Positions 48,928 to 59,523 of a DNA stretch of 64,000 nt are shown one piece after another. Each line of letters opens with the position of its first letter. The first letter of the stretch is position 1. Source of the DNA: an uncultured Trichococcus sp. (GTDB lineage: Bacteria; Bacillota; Bacilli; Lactobacillales; Aerococcaceae); assembly GCF_963663645.1 (NCBI RefSeq), contig NZ_OY760503.1, positions 124,001-188,000 on the forward strand, written 5' to 3'. The notes beneath the pieces were generated by a model, which saw nothing but the letters and a program-made list of their open reading frames with translations, ran no database searches and was not told the DNA's origin. The position numbers and the translations under genes are program-made.

Positions 48928-51900
48928 CGCTTTCTCCTAGCGTTTCGGCTGTTTCGGCTACGCATGCTTTGACGAATGCATTGAGATGGTTCAGCCATTG
49001 GCGGTTCGGCAGTTTCCCGATGATCAGGCTGACAACCAATTTGGCATTATTCAAATTGACCTGCGCCTTCAACGGAATTTTGCTGAGCGCTTCGAACACT
49101 GCCGGGCCTTGCAAGCGGACGGTCGCTTCCTGCGAAAAGGTGATGACGATCGTCTCGCCTTGCCGTTTGATCGTTTCGATCTGGCTTTTCTCGGCATAAT
49201 TTTTGATCAGGCCGACCTCCAACAGATCGGAAACCTCTTGCGGGTAATCGCCGAAACGGTCGATCAAGTCCGCATCGATTTCATCGTAATCAGCCACACT
49301 GTCGATGCGTTGGATCCGTTTGTAGAAGTCGATTTTTTGGCGCTCATCCTCTATATAATCAGCAGGTATGTAGGCGTCTATGCTCAAATCGATTTCGACG
49401 ACGGAACGCTTCGCTTGCGCTTTCAGTCCACGTTTGGCTGCAACTGCCTCTCCCAGCATCTCGGAGTACAGATCAAATCCGACCGAGTCGATGAAGCCGT
49501 GTTGCTGCGCACCCAAAAGATTACCCGCCCCTCGGATTGACAAGTCACGCATGGCAATTTTGAAGCCCGCGCCCAGTTCCGTGAATTCCTTGATGGACTG
49601 CAGTCTTTTCTCGCTGACTTCGGTCAGCATTTTATTCGGTTGGTACATCAGATAGGCATAGGCAATCCGATTCGTCCTGCCGACACGTCCGCGCAGTTGG
49701 TACAGCTGCGACAAACCCATCCGATCGGCATTTTCGATGAAGAGCGTGTTGACGTTCGGGATGTCCACACCCGTTTCTATGATGGTTGTGGTGACCAGCA
49801 CATCGTAGCGGCCCTCGATAAAATCCATGATGACATTCTCGAGCTGGACTTCCGTCATCTGTCCGTGCGCCACTGCGACGCGGACATCGGGGACGAGCTC
49901 GCGTATCTCTTCGGCTTTCTTCTCGATGGTTTCCACCCGATTGTAGAGATAGAAGGCTTGACCTCCGCGGGCCATTTCCCTTTCGATTGCATCCCGGACG
50001 GCTCCGTTATTCTGTTCCATGACATACGTCTGAACCGGATAGCGGTTTGCCGGCGGTGTTTCGATGACAGAGAGATCCCTGACACCCAGCATCGACATGT
50101 GCAAGGTACGCGGAATCGGGGTTGCCGTCAGCGTCAAGACGTCCACGGAGGCTTTCAGTTGTTTTAAGCGCTCCTTGTGCTTCACACCGAAACGCTGCTC
50201 TTCGTCGACCACCAATAATCCCAAATCAGCGAAAACGACGTCCTTCGATAGGATCCTGTGCGTGCCGATGACGATATCGACCGTGCCTTTCCGGATGCCG
50301 GCCAATGTTTCCTCCTGCTGTTTCTTCGTGCGGAAGCGGCTCAACAAACCGATCTCAAACGGGTACTCTTCAAACCGTTGCGTCAACGATTCATAGTGCT
50401 GTTGCGCCAAGATGGTCGTAGGGACAAGGAAAGCGGCTTGCTTTCCTTCCTGCACCGCCTTGAAGATGGCACGCATCGCCACTTCCGTCTTGCCGTATCC
50501 GACATCGCCGACCAGCAAACGATCCATCGGTTTGACGTTCTCCATGTCCGCCTTGATTTCAGCAACACTACGCAGTTGATCGTCGGTTTCGGTGTAAGGG
50601 AAGGCATTTTCGAATTCGAGTTGCTCCGGCGTATCCGGTTGATAGGCGTAGCCTTTTTCTGATTCCCGATTGGCGTACAGTTCGATCAGTTCATCGGCAA
50701 TATCTTCGATTTTTGAGGCGACTTTCTTTTTCGTTTTCGCCCATTCCGTTCCGCCCAATTTGTGCATTTTAGGCGTTTTGGCATCGGAGGACACATATTT
50801 TTGAATCAAATGGATCTGCGTCACAGGAATGAATAACTTGGCTCCTTCCTGGTAAGCGATCGACATGTAGTCTTGGTGGACGCCTCCGACCTCGATGGTT
50901 TCCATGCCGGTGTAGAGGCCTATCCCGTGATTTACGTGCACGACGTAATCACCAGGATTCAGTTCCGTGTAACTCTTCAACCTCTCCGCATTCGTCATTT
51001 TCTGGCGGCGCGGCTGCTTCTTCGTAACTTTGTTGAAAAGCTCCTTTTCGGTGATGAACACCACTTTTTCCTGCGGCAATTCAAACCCGTTTGCCATTCC
51101 GCCGACCAGGATATTCACCTTGTTCTCAATAATGGGGGCGTTCCCTTTGATGTAGCTATGGATGCCGAAGTCCGCGAATATCCGCTGCACCTTTTCGGCA
51201 CGTTCCGCAGAAGGGACCATGACGAAAACCGTCATATGCTGCTTGAGCCAACGCTCCATTTCCAATTTGACTTGCGGCATCTGACTGAAGAAGTTGTTCA
51301 GCGTGCGGTATTGGAAAGGATAGACTCCGTGGAAACGCATATTTCCGAATCCTCTGTGGAACAGCGCATAATAGATGCGATGCTGTTTGGATTTTTTGAT
51401 CACCTCGCGGATGTCGGCGCTGAAATCCTGCGAAGGCAGACAGACGCCTTCCGATACCTTAGCCATCTTCCATTCCGATGATTCGCTTTCGATTGTCCTT
51501 TCCACCTCAAGTATCCGGCCGTAATCATCCACAATCAGCAGCGCCTCCTCGGCGATATAGTCCAAAACCGTAGGCTGTTCCGGATAGACCAAACTTGTGT
51601 AGAGTTGCGGATCCTTGGAAAGTTCACCGCGTTTCATGTTATCTGTCAGCTCGGAGAAAACACGTGCCATGCTTTCTTTGACCTCTTGATTCTTGATGCC
51701 TTTGATGGCCTTCTCAGCTTTTTTCTCCACCGCGCTTGCCTGCTTCATGATCTCCTCTTTCGTGAAGATCGTGTCATGCGCCGGCAAGATCCGGACAGCT
51801 TCGATGGCGTTGCTGGATTTTTGGGTGTAGGCATCGAAATAGCGCAATGTGTCGATTTCGGTATCGAACAGTTCCATTCGCAAGGGGTTCTCCTCGTTCA

Positions 51901-52453
51901 GGGCATAGATGTCGATGATGCCCCCGCGAATGCTGAACTCGCCTGGGCTGGCAACCATCCGTTCGCGGGTATAGCCCATTGCGACCAATTTCTCAGGCAG
52001 ACTGTCCAGATCCAACTCCATGCCAACGGAGAAATCAAGGCAATGCGTTTCCCAGATTGAGGCTGGGGAGAGGATTTTTTTGAATCCGGCAGCCGGGATC
52101 ACGACAATCCCTTTTTTCCCGTTCTTCAAAAAATCCAACGTTTCGACCCGTTGACTGCGGTATTCCGGTGATGAAAAAGCCAGTTCGGCCGCGACCGATT
52201 CCTCCACAGGGAAAATATGGAGAGGAACATCCGGAGCCAATTGACTGATGTCTTCATATACTTGGGTCGCCTGGAGCAGATTGGGTGTCAATACGATAAT
52301 CGGCTTCTGCAATTCTTCGAATAGGATGTTCGTCAGCAGATTGCGGCCTGAACCGGATAGCCCTGAAACCAACTGCGGCAGTTCTGCATTGATTTCAGAC
52401 AATAATGTCTGTATATTTTTCGTGCTCTTCAAATATTTATCTATATCTTTCAT
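48917..52453 (-). CDS. mfd: Transcription-repair coupling factor Mfd
   Basis: 1178 residues. The N-terminal UvrB-like part includes GEFSIRGGIIDIYALNEENP. The polymerase-interacting domain reads LNPGDYVVHVNHGIGLYTGM. The translocase motor has Walker A LVGDVGYGKTEVAMRAIF, DEEQ in VVDEEQRFGVKHK, and GRVGRTNRIAYAYLMY. The C-terminal TRCF domain ends the protein. Mfd removes RNA polymerase stalled at damage and recruits UvrA. The ATG at 52453 has GAGGAG upstream; the longer frame is not coding. Confidence 0.97.
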   Translation of the reverse strand: MKDIDKYLKSTKNIQTLLSEINAELPQLVSGLSGSGRNLLTNILFEELQKPIIVLTPNLLQATQVYEDISQLAPDVPLHIFPVEESVAAELAFSSPEYRSQRVETLDFLKNGKKGIVVIPAAGFKKILSPASIWETHCLDFSVGMELDLDSLPEKLVAMGYTRERMVASPGEFSIRGGIIDIYALNEENPLRMELFDTEIDTLRYFDAYTQKSSNAIEAVRILPAHDTIFTKEEIMKQASAVEKKAEKAIKGIKNQEVKESMARVFSELTDNMKRGELSKDPQLYTSLVYPEQPTVLDYIAEEALLIVDDYGRILEVERTIESESSEWKMAKVSEGVCLPSQDFSADIREVIKKSKQHRIYYALFHRGFGNMRFHGVYPFQYRTLNNFFSQMPQVKLEMERWLKQHMTVFVMVPSAERAEKVQRIFADFGIHSYIKGNAPIIENKVNILVGGMANGFELPQEKVVFITEKELFNKVTKKQPRRQKMTNAERLKSYTELNPGDYVVHVNHGIGLYTGMETIEVGGVHQDYMSIAYQEGAKLFIPVTQIHLIQKYVSSDAKTPKMHKLGGTEWAKTKKKVASKIEDIADELIELYANRESEKGYAYQPDTPEQLEFENAFPYTETDDQLRSVAEIKADMENVKPMDRLLVGDVGYGKTEVAMRAIFKAVQEGKQAAFLVPTTILAQQHYESLTQRFEEYPFEIGLLSRFRTKKQQEETLAGIRKGTVDIVIGTHRILSKDVVFADLGLLVVDEEQRFGVKHKERLKQLKASVDVLTLTATPIPRTLHMSMLGVRDLSVIETPPANRYPVQTYVMEQNNGAVRDAIEREMARGGQAFYLYNRVETIEKKAEEIRELVPDVRVAVAHGQMTEVQLENVIMDFIEGRYDVLVTTTIIETGVDIPNVNTLFIENADRMGLSQLYQLRGRVGRTNRIAYAYLMYQPNKMLTEVSEKRLQSIKEFTELGAGFKIAMRDLSIRGAGNLLGAQQHGFIDSVGFDLYSEMLGEAVAAKRGLKAQAKRSVVEIDLSIDAYIPADYIEDERQKIDFYKRIQRIDSVADYDEIDADLIDRFGDYPQEVSDLLEVGLIKNYAEKSQIETIKRQGETIVITFSQEATVRLQGPAVFEALSKIPLKAQVNLNNAKLVVSLIIGKLPNRQWLNHLNAFVKACVAETAETLGESDGK

Positions 52454-52545
52454 GAATATTCTCCTCGTTCCTGGTATATCCTGCAGAAAAAAGGTTATCG
52501 CTTTCATCTTGATTCACCTATTCAGGTTGCAGGTTGCGGCAGACA

Positions 52546-52573
52546 CAAAAGAGGTCCAGCTGAAGCTGAACCT
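52546..52573 (-). terminator. Terminator between pth and mfd
   Basis: AGGTCCAGCT (52552-52561) pairs with AGCTGAACCT (52564-52573) with one mismatch around a 2-base loop plus the end of the stem, and TCTTTTG follows on the minus strand. It overlaps the end of pth. Confidence 0.6.
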
Positions 52574-53141
52574 AGCCTTTTTTATTGAATTGATTCATTG
52601 TCTCCAAAAAATTGTTCCCTTTGATGAAGTGGTCGATCGCCTCGACGCTTTCTCGCACGGAATGCAACATTTCGGCATGTTCGTCCTTTGGAAAAGGACT
52701 CAGCACGTGCTGAATGACCGTCATATTGTTTTGGGGTCTTCCGACACCGATGCGGATCCGGTTGAAATCCTGGGTCCCCAAGTGCTGAATCAAACTTTTG
52801 ATGCCATTATGCCCGCCAGCGCCGCCTTTTTGACGAAGCCGAATTTTGCCGACCGGCATATCCATATCATCGTATACGACAACCAGATTCTCGATCGGGA
52901 TGTTGTAGTAGTCCATCAGCGGCCTTACCGCTCTTCCCGAATCATTCATAAAAGTCAGAGGCTTGACGAATAAAACTTTTTCACCATTTATGGTAGTCTC
53001 TATGTATAAAGCTTCAAATTTATTTTTATTGTATTTCTCTTTTTTCTGAAAGGCCCACTCGTCTAAAGCGATAAAGCCGACATTGTGCTTCGTGTCGGTA
53101 TACTTAGGACCCGGGTTCCCCAATCCAACGATCATTTTCAT
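52572..53141 (-). CDS. pth: Peptidyl-tRNA hydrolase
   Basis: 189 residues. MIVGLGNPGPKYTDTKHNVG contains the catalytic histidine, and RRKGGAGGHNGIKSLIQHLG-like RQKGGAGGHNGIKSLIQHLG follows. Pth frees tRNA from dropped-off peptidyl-tRNA. In B. subtilis it follows prs (with ctc between); here ldh and the NERD cassette are in that place. Confidence 0.96.
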   Translation of the reverse strand: MKMIVGLGNPGPKYTDTKHNVGFIALDEWAFQKKEKYNKNKFEALYIETTINGEKVLFVKPLTFMNDSGRAVRPLMDYYNIPIENLVVVYDDMDMPVGKIRLRQKGGAGGHNGIKSLIQHLGTQDFNRIRIGVGRPQNNMTVIQHVLSPFPKDEHAEMLHSVRESVEAIDHFIKGNNFLETMNQFNKKG

Positions 53142-54505
<1,364 letters not shown>

Positions 54506-54520
54506 TCATATCCGATTTCA

Positions 54521-54562
54521 GACGCCCGTCAGTCCCTTATTTGGGACGACGGGTGTTTTTTT
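54521..54562 (+). terminator. Terminator of ldh
   Basis: ACGCCCGTC-AGTCCC and GGGAC-GACGGGTGT form a strong stem around TTATTT, followed by a run of Ts. It lies 16 bases after the ldh stop codon. Confidence 0.92.
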
Positions 54563-54630
54563 GTTTTGCTTCGTTGCGGGTTTCGGTGATGTGGGGTTTT
54601 GAGGTTTGGGTTTTTGGGGTGTGGGGGGCT
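54563..54630 (+). other. G-rich stretch before repeat array A
   Basis: Four G runs (54593-54596, 54608-54610, 54616-54619, 54623-54628) lie in 36 bases on the plus strand. They could form a G-quadruplex with one long loop. No gene is present. Confidence 0.4.
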
Positions 54631-54772
54631 CGAAAACATGGATTCTTTCGACTATTTCATGTTTTCGCCCTGGTTTGGGCTCGAAAACATGGATTCTTTC
54701 GATTTATTCATGTTTTCACCCTGATTTGGGCTCGAAAATATGGATTCTTTTGAGTTATTCATCTTTTCCGGC
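54631..54772 (+). repeat. Array A: three tandem copies of a 51-bp palindromic repeat
   Basis: Units start at 54631, 54682 and 54733, an exact 51-base period. Each unit begins CGAAAACATG, which pairs with CATGTTTTCG 17 bases further on, and ends GCCCTGATTTGGGCT, itself a small hairpin. The third copy is more diverged and ends CATCTTTTCCGGCC. The same unit and the same ending occur in array B. Confidence 0.9.
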
Positions 54773-54910
54773 CACAAACAGCAAACGTACTCGCAGGCAT
54801 GGATTGCTTCCCTTCACCAATCAAGCGACAGCACCTTACATTCTGTCCGAAAGGCATTTACAGATATCCGCGTATACTATATTTGACGACTCATATCAGG
54901 AGGGATTCCT

Positions 54911-55807
54911 ATAGCATACAAAGAACGAACAAAACCAAAGATTCTGCGCATCTACGAGATATTGCATACGCGCACCCATCTTGGGAAGGCCGATTATTAC
55001 CGTTTCAACAATCGAAAGAAGGGATTCGGGGGTGAAGGCGGACTTGATGTACACACCGAGCCCCTCAGTGAAAATTGCATTGTCTTGAACGATCTTCAGT
55101 TGGAAGTCAGGGAATCCCCTTTCCAGATTGATGCCCTCTTGATTTTCTCGGATATGATCAAACTCTACGAAATCAAGAATTATGAAGGATTGCATCAGTG
55201 GGGAGAAGGATCCTTCATAAAATCCTCCGGGTTTTTATTGGAGAATCCATCCATGCAACTGCAGAGAACGAAAGTGCGATTGGAATTCCTGCTGTCGGAG
55301 ATGGGACTTCAGAGGAGAGTGGAGGCTTATGTCATTTTCGTAAATCCGGAATTCACCTTGGTTGGCGCTCCAAATGTAACCAGCTATATCCTTCCCAGTC
55401 AAATTCCCGAGCATTTCCGGAATATGCCCAAAAAAACTGGGATAACTGCCGAACAATACAGACTTGCAGATTCACTCGTAGCTCTTCACGATCCCAATTA
55501 TTCGTTTAAGATACCAGAATATCACTACGAGAACATGAAAAAAGGTGTACCCTGTCCAGCTTGCGGAACGCTAAAGGATACATTTAGAGGCCGACATCAG
55601 ATTTGCGATGAATGCGGAAATAAAATAAACATAAACGAAGCAATCAGAACCGGCATATCCGACTTCCGCATCTTGTTTCCGGATGATAAAATTACAACCA
55701 GCCGCATCATGGACTGGTGTGGTGTTGGTGACCAAAATCGCATAAGCAATATACTTAAGTCAGAATTTCAAGTGATGGGGAAAAACCGGGGGCGATATTT
55801 TATTTGA
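54911..55807 (+). CDS. NERD-domain protein with zinc ribbon and C-terminal winged-helix-like region; apparent AUA start
   Basis: 298 residues if read from ATA at 54911. The first residues (AYKERTKPKILRIYEIL) match the usual opening of Firmicute NERD proteins, and AGGAGG lies 7 bases upstream, so this is the expected start even though the codon is ATA. The nearest standard start, TTG at 54962, has no ribosome binding site and drops that opening. The NERD (nuclease-related) core has SPFQIDALLIFSDMIKLYEI followed by KNYEG. A zinc ribbon (CPACG and CDECG) and a helical C-terminus (RIMDWCGVGDQNRISNIL) follow. NERD folds resemble restriction endonucleases; function here is unknown. The gene stands alone between two repeat arrays. 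Confidence 0.75.
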   Translation: MAYKERTKPKILRIYEILHTRTHLGKADYYRFNNRKKGFGGEGGLDVHTEPLSENCIVLNDLQLEVRESPFQIDALLIFSDMIKLYEIKNYEGLHQWGEGSFIKSSGFLLENPSMQLQRTKVRLEFLLSEMGLQRRVEAYVIFVNPEFTLVGAPNVTSYILPSQIPEHFRNMPKKTGITAEQYRLADSLVALHDPNYSFKIPEYHYENMKKGVPCPACGTLKDTFRGRHQICDECGNKININEAIRTGISDFRILFPDDKITTSRIMDWCGVGDQNRISNILKSEFQVMGKNRGRYFI

Positions 55808-55846
55808 TACAAATTATGCTAATTCGTGAACGAGCTGCAATACAGA

Positions 55847-55895
55847 GACGCGCAAATAACCGGGTCGAGGCCTGGTCATTTGCGCGTCTTATTTT
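55847..55895 (+). terminator. Terminator of the NERD gene
   Basis: GACGCGCAAAT (55847-55857) pairs with ATTTGCGCGTC (55878-55888), and TTATTTTGTTT follows on the plus strand. Confidence 0.85.
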
Positions 55896-55906
55896 GTTTG
55901 CATTTG

Positions 55907-55971
55907 GAACTTGTGCCACACGAGCCCGGGTGGCACAAGTTCTATCTGTTACCGCAGGGCTCAGGCCCTGC
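55907..55971. repeat. Two further hairpins before array B
   Basis: A 13-bp perfect stem (55907-55919 with 55930-55942, 10-base loop) and a 7-bp stem (GCAGGGC 55954-55960 with GCCCTGC 55965-55971). Neither has a T-run. They fill the space between the NERD terminator and array B. Confidence 0.6.
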
Positions 55972-55978
55972 CTGTGCC

Positions 55979-56120
55979 CGAAAACATGAATTCTTTTGAA
56001 TTATTCATCTTTTCGCCCCGATTCGGGATCGAAAACATGGATTCTTTCGAGTTATTCATGTTTTCGCCCTGATTTGGGCTCGAAAACATGGATTCTTCTG
56101 ACTTATTCATCTTTTCCGGC
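55979..56120 (+). repeat. Array B: three tandem copies of the 51-bp palindromic repeat
   Basis: Units start at 55979, 56030 and 56081, again 51 bases apart, in the same orientation as array A. The third copy ends CATCTTTTCCGGCC just as in array A. The two arrays are 1348 bases apart and bracket the NERD gene. Confidence 0.9.
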
Positions 56121-56182
56121 CCCACTAGCCACACCATCCCACTCCACTTAACGCCGAACCAGCGCACTAGCCTCTCCCAAAC

Positions 56183-56212
56183 AAAAAAAGCCCTCCAATG
56201 GAGGACTTTTTT
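56183..56212 (-). terminator. Terminator of the glmU-prs operon
   Basis: AAAAAAGCCCTCC and GGAGGACTTTTTT form a stem around AAT with T-runs on both sides, 15 bases past the prs stop codon. Confidence 0.9.
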
Positions 56213-56226
56213 CAACTAACAGTTTC

Positions 56227-57207
56227 TTAGTCGATGATTACGAATTTTTCTTGGAACAACGGGCTTACTGAGCGGTTTTCGTGGATACGTTTGATTGCTT
56301 CAGCAATCAATTGTGAAACGGATACCTGCACGATTTTTTCGCTGACTTTTTCAGCAGGGATGTCAATCGAATCAGTGACGATCAATTCTTTGATTACGGA
56401 GTTGTTGATGCGGTCCATGGCTGGACCTGACAATACAGCATGTGTGCAGCAAGCGTAGACATCCAACGCGCCTGCATCCTGCAGTGCTTGGGCAGCCAAC
56501 GTGATTGTGCCTGCAGTATCGATCATATCGTCGATCAGGATACATTTTTTGCCTTCGACATTGCCGATGATGTTCATGACTTCAGCAACATTGGCTTTCG
56601 GTCTTCTCTTGTCGATGATGGCGATCGGCGCTTTGATGAATTCAGCCAATTTGCGGGCTCTTGTCACGCCGCCGTGATCAGGCGAAACAACGACTACGTC
56701 ATGGTGCAGAACTTCGTGATCCAGGAAGTAGCTTGCCAATAACGGAGCTCCCAACAAATGATCGACCGGGATATCGAAGAAGCCTTGGATTTGAGGAGCA
56801 TGCATATCAAGTGTCAACAATCTGTCAGCACCGGCTTGCGTGATCATGTTCGCCACTAATTTCGCTGTGATCGGCTCACGTGATTGCGCTTTGCGGTCTT
56901 GGCGTGCATAGCCATAGTACGGCATTACAATGTTGATCGTCTTGGCGCTCGCGCGTTTCAAAGCATCGATCATGATCAAAAGTTCCATCAAGTGGTCGTT
57001 TACCGGAGAACTTGTCGATTGGATGACGTAAACGTGGCAACCGCGGATACTTTCGTCGATGTTGATCTTGATTTCACCGTCGCTGAATTGGGATGAGGAA
57101 AGGGTTCCTAACTCCACACCAACGTCAGCCGCAATTTTCTCAGCCAAAGGGCGATTTGAACTTAAGGAAAAAATCTTAAGTTTTGGATCTTTGTAATGTT
57201 CTGTCAT
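56227..57207 (-). CDS. prs: Ribose-phosphate pyrophosphokinase (PRPP synthetase)
   Basis: 326 residues. [20 protein letters not shown], the flexible-loop and PRPP motif region [18 protein letters not shown], and [20 protein letters not shown] are diagnostic. It makes PRPP for purines, pyrimidines, histidine and tryptophan. It follows glmU by 96 bases, the conserved glmU-prs pair. Confidence 0.97.
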   Translation of the reverse strand: MTEHYKDPKLKIFSLSSNRPLAEKIAADVGVELGTLSSSQFSDGEIKINIDESIRGCHVYVIQSTSSPVNDHLMELLIMIDALKRASAKTINIVMPYYGYARQDRKAQSREPITAKLVANMITQAGADRLLTLDMHAPQIQGFFDIPVDHLLGAPLLASYFLDHEVLHHDVVVVSPDHGGVTRARKLAEFIKAPIAIIDKRRPKANVAEVMNIIGNVEGKKCILIDDMIDTAGTITLAAQALQDAGALDVYACCTHAVLSGPAMDRINNSVIKELIVTDSIDIPAEKVSEKIVQVSVSQLIAEAIKRIHENRSVSPLFQEKFVIID

Positions 57208-57303
57208 GATAATCCTCCGTTAATCTTTTGTTTTTACCAAATTAAACACATACTGATATTGTATTTTCAAAATCATTCTACCATACATGTATAAGGTTTT
57301 GCT

Positions 57304-58680
57304 TTATTTTTTGGCTGGCGGCAATTTCTCCCAATAGCCGGGCTTGTTCTCCTGGCGGCTGCGGGCGATGCCCATCGCGCCTTCAGGCACATCTTTTGTG
57401 ATGGTCGAGCCTGCAGCCAGGAATGTATTCGCTTCGACATTGACTGGCGCCACAATGTTCACGTTGCAGCCGATGAATGTATTGTCACCGATGCTGGAAC
57501 GGTGTTTGTGCTTGCCGTCATAATTCACGAATACAGTGCCACAACCGACGTTGATGTTTTTCCCGAGATCCGCATCTCCCACATATGTCAAATGTCCGAC
57601 TTTTGTGTCTTCGTTCAATACCGCATTCTTCACTTCCACAAAGTTTCCGATGTGGACGCGTTTTCCGATGTGACTGTTCGGTCTCAAGTGGCTGAACGGA
57701 CCGATGTTGCTGTCCGATTCCATCACGGAGTCTTCCAAGTTTGAGCTTCTGATCTGGACGCGGGCACCGATCGTTGTGTTGCTCAGTTCTGAGCCTGATC
57801 CGATGAAGCAATCTTCCCCAATGACCGTTTTCCCTTTCAGGAATACGTTCGGTTCGATGACTGTGTCGCTTCCGATGATCACATCCGCTTCGATGTAGGT
57901 GTTATCCGGGTCGATCAGAGTAACGCCATTGCGCATATGTTTTTCATTGATGCGTCTCTTCATGTAGACGGAAGCTTCCGCCAACGCCACACGATCGTTC
58001 ACACCCAAGGCTTCTCCCATGTCGCTCATCTGGTAAGCCGTCACGATTTCGCCTTGATCCTTGAGGATTTCGATGACATCCGGCAAGTAGTATTCGCCTT
58101 GCGCATTGTTATTGCCTACTGATTGCAGCGCAGTAAACAAAAATTTGTTATCGAAAGCATAAGTGCCGGTATTGATTTCTTGAACACGCGCCTCTTCTGC
58201 AGAAGCGTCTTTTTGTTCCACAATTTTTTCTACGTTATCTGAAGCATTTCTGATGATGCGGCCATAGCCGGTCGGATCGTCAGCATGCGCAGTCAGGATA
58301 GTTGCTTTCGCTTTTTTCTCTTCATGGTATTGCAACAAGGATTCCAACGTCTCTGCAGTCAGGAGCGGTGTATCTCCGCAGATGACCAACGTAGTGCCCT
58401 CTTCGTTCTCCAGCACAGCTTGCGCTTGCAGGACAGCATGCCCTGTTCCCAATTGTTGCGCCTGCAATACATATTCCGAACGATCCCCCAAGCATCCTTT
58501 AACAGTATCCGCACCGTGCCCTACAATTGTCACTACCTTCTCAATGCCAGCAGCCTCAACTTGATCCACGACGTGCTCTACCATTGGTTTTCCGCAAACT
58601 GCATGCAGTACTTTATAAAGCTTACTTTTCATGCGCGTTCCTTGACCAGCAGCAAGTATGATTGCAAAACGATTAGCCAT
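57304..58680 (-). CDS. glmU: Bifunctional UDP-N-acetylglucosamine pyrophosphorylase / glucosamine-1-phosphate acetyltransferase
   Basis: 458 residues. The uridyltransferase domain starts [20 protein letters not shown] with LYKVLH; the left-handed beta-helix acetyltransferase domain starts near residue 250 with hexapeptide repeats ([20 protein letters not shown]). It makes UDP-GlcNAc for cell wall in two steps. The ATG at 58680 follows GGAG; the TTG two codons earlier is less likely. Confidence 0.97.
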   Translation of the reverse strand: MANRFAIILAAGQGTRMKSKLYKVLHAVCGKPMVEHVVDQVEAAGIEKVVTIVGHGADTVKGCLGDRSEYVLQAQQLGTGHAVLQAQAVLENEEGTTLVICGDTPLLTAETLESLLQYHEEKKAKATILTAHADDPTGYGRIIRNASDNVEKIVEQKDASAEEARVQEINTGTYAFDNKFLFTALQSVGNNNAQGEYYLPDVIEILKDQGEIVTAYQMSDMGEALGVNDRVALAEASVYMKRRINEKHMRNGVTLIDPDNTYIEADVIIGSDTVIEPNVFLKGKTVIGEDCFIGSGSELSNTTIGARVQIRSSNLEDSVMESDSNIGPFSHLRPNSHIGKRVHIGNFVEVKNAVLNEDTKVGHLTYVGDADLGKNINVGCGTVFVNYDGKHKHRSSIGDNTFIGCNVNIVAPVNVEANTFLAAGSTITKDVPEGAMGIARSRQENKPGYWEKLPPAKK

Positions 58681-58721
58681 AAGCAACTCCTATCTTTTCA
58701 TTTTATTCCTTCAACTAAATT

Positions 58722-58750
58722 ATCTTAGCCTAAAAACTTGCTTTTTTCAA
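58722..58750 (-). promoter_or_regulatory. Promoter of glmU-prs
   Basis: TTGAAA (complement of 58745-58750), 17-base spacer, TAAGAT (complement of 58722-58727), about 40 bases before glmU. No PurBox was recognised around it. Confidence 0.65.
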
Positions 58751-58886
58751 TATGATGTCGTACATAAATACAGACTTCTTTTCATTTTCTAATGGAAATA
58801 CGAAGAATGCGGATACATTGTTTCTTATTGACCGGTTTTTTGGATATACTTAAAGACAGAAAGACATATTGAAAGGATTGATCCCA

Positions 58887-59420
58887 ATGACAAAAACGAC
58901 TGCATCATTTTTGATACACGAACTGTTGCTTCAGCCCCATGCGGAAGGCGGCTACTTTCGTGAAACCGGCCATTCCCCCGAACTGATCATTACCGAGGAC
59001 CGTAGGGAACGCTATCTCTACAGCAACATCCTCTTCTTGTTGACTGCAGACAACCCTTCCCATTTTCACCGTTTGAAATCCGATGAGGTCTGGTATTTCC
59101 ATGAAGGCAATACGTTGACGATCCATCTGTTGCATCCCGATGGCCTTTATGAGGCAGTCAAGATGGGGCGCCATCCCGAAAAAGGGGAACTTTTCCAATT
59201 TACGGTTCCGAAAGGGGTCATCTTCGGAAGCAGCATCGAAGGATCATCCGGAGACTACGCTCTCGTAAGTTGCATGGTTTCCCCAGGATTCGATTACCGT
59301 GATTTTGAATTGTTGCCTTATGACGCATTAGTCAAAGTCTATCCTGATTACGAAAGCATTTTGGAAAAATTGGCCTATAAAAAACTGCCGGAGGCTTCTT
59401 TCAGAAAAGATTGCGTGTGA
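58887..59420 (+). CDS. Cupin superfamily protein (DUF985 / Cupin_5 type)
   Basis: 177 residues. LLQPHAEGGYFRETGHSPEL opens it, and SHFHRLKSDEVWYFHEGNTL carries the metal-binding cupin histidines; VPKGVIFGSSIEG and SCMVSPGFDYRDFELL complete the fold. DUF985 cupins are small cytosolic proteins, some sugar-related, but the reaction is unknown. The ATG at 58887 has AAAGGA about 10 bases upstream. It is inserted between purR and glmU on the opposite strand and shares a bidirectional terminator with purR. Confidence 0.82.
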   Translation: MTKTTASFLIHELLLQPHAEGGYFRETGHSPELIITEDRRERYLYSNILFLLTADNPSHFHRLKSDEVWYFHEGNTLTIHLLHPDGLYEAVKMGRHPEKGELFQFTVPKGVIFGSSIEGSSGDYALVSCMVSPGFDYRDFELLPYDALVKVYPDYESILEKLAYKKLPEASFRKDCV

Positions 59421-59471
59421 ATTCCTCAGAAACACCACTTGGTCAAGCCCGCTTTTCCCTGAGCACACACC

Positions 59472-59512
59472 AAAGAGCCGGCCCTTAATCAAACTTAAGG
59501 TCAGCTCTTTTT
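59472..59512. terminator. Bidirectional terminator between the cupin gene and purR
   Basis: AAAGAGC with CCTTAA pair with TTAAGG and GCTCTTT around TCAAAC, with T-rich ends on both strands. The two genes converge here. Confidence 0.8.
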
Positions 59513-59523
59513 CACGGCTATTG

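Noticed and set aside
54631-56120. A CRISPR array made of the 51-bp repeats
   Set aside because: The units abut with no variable spacers, there are only three per array, and no cas gene is near.
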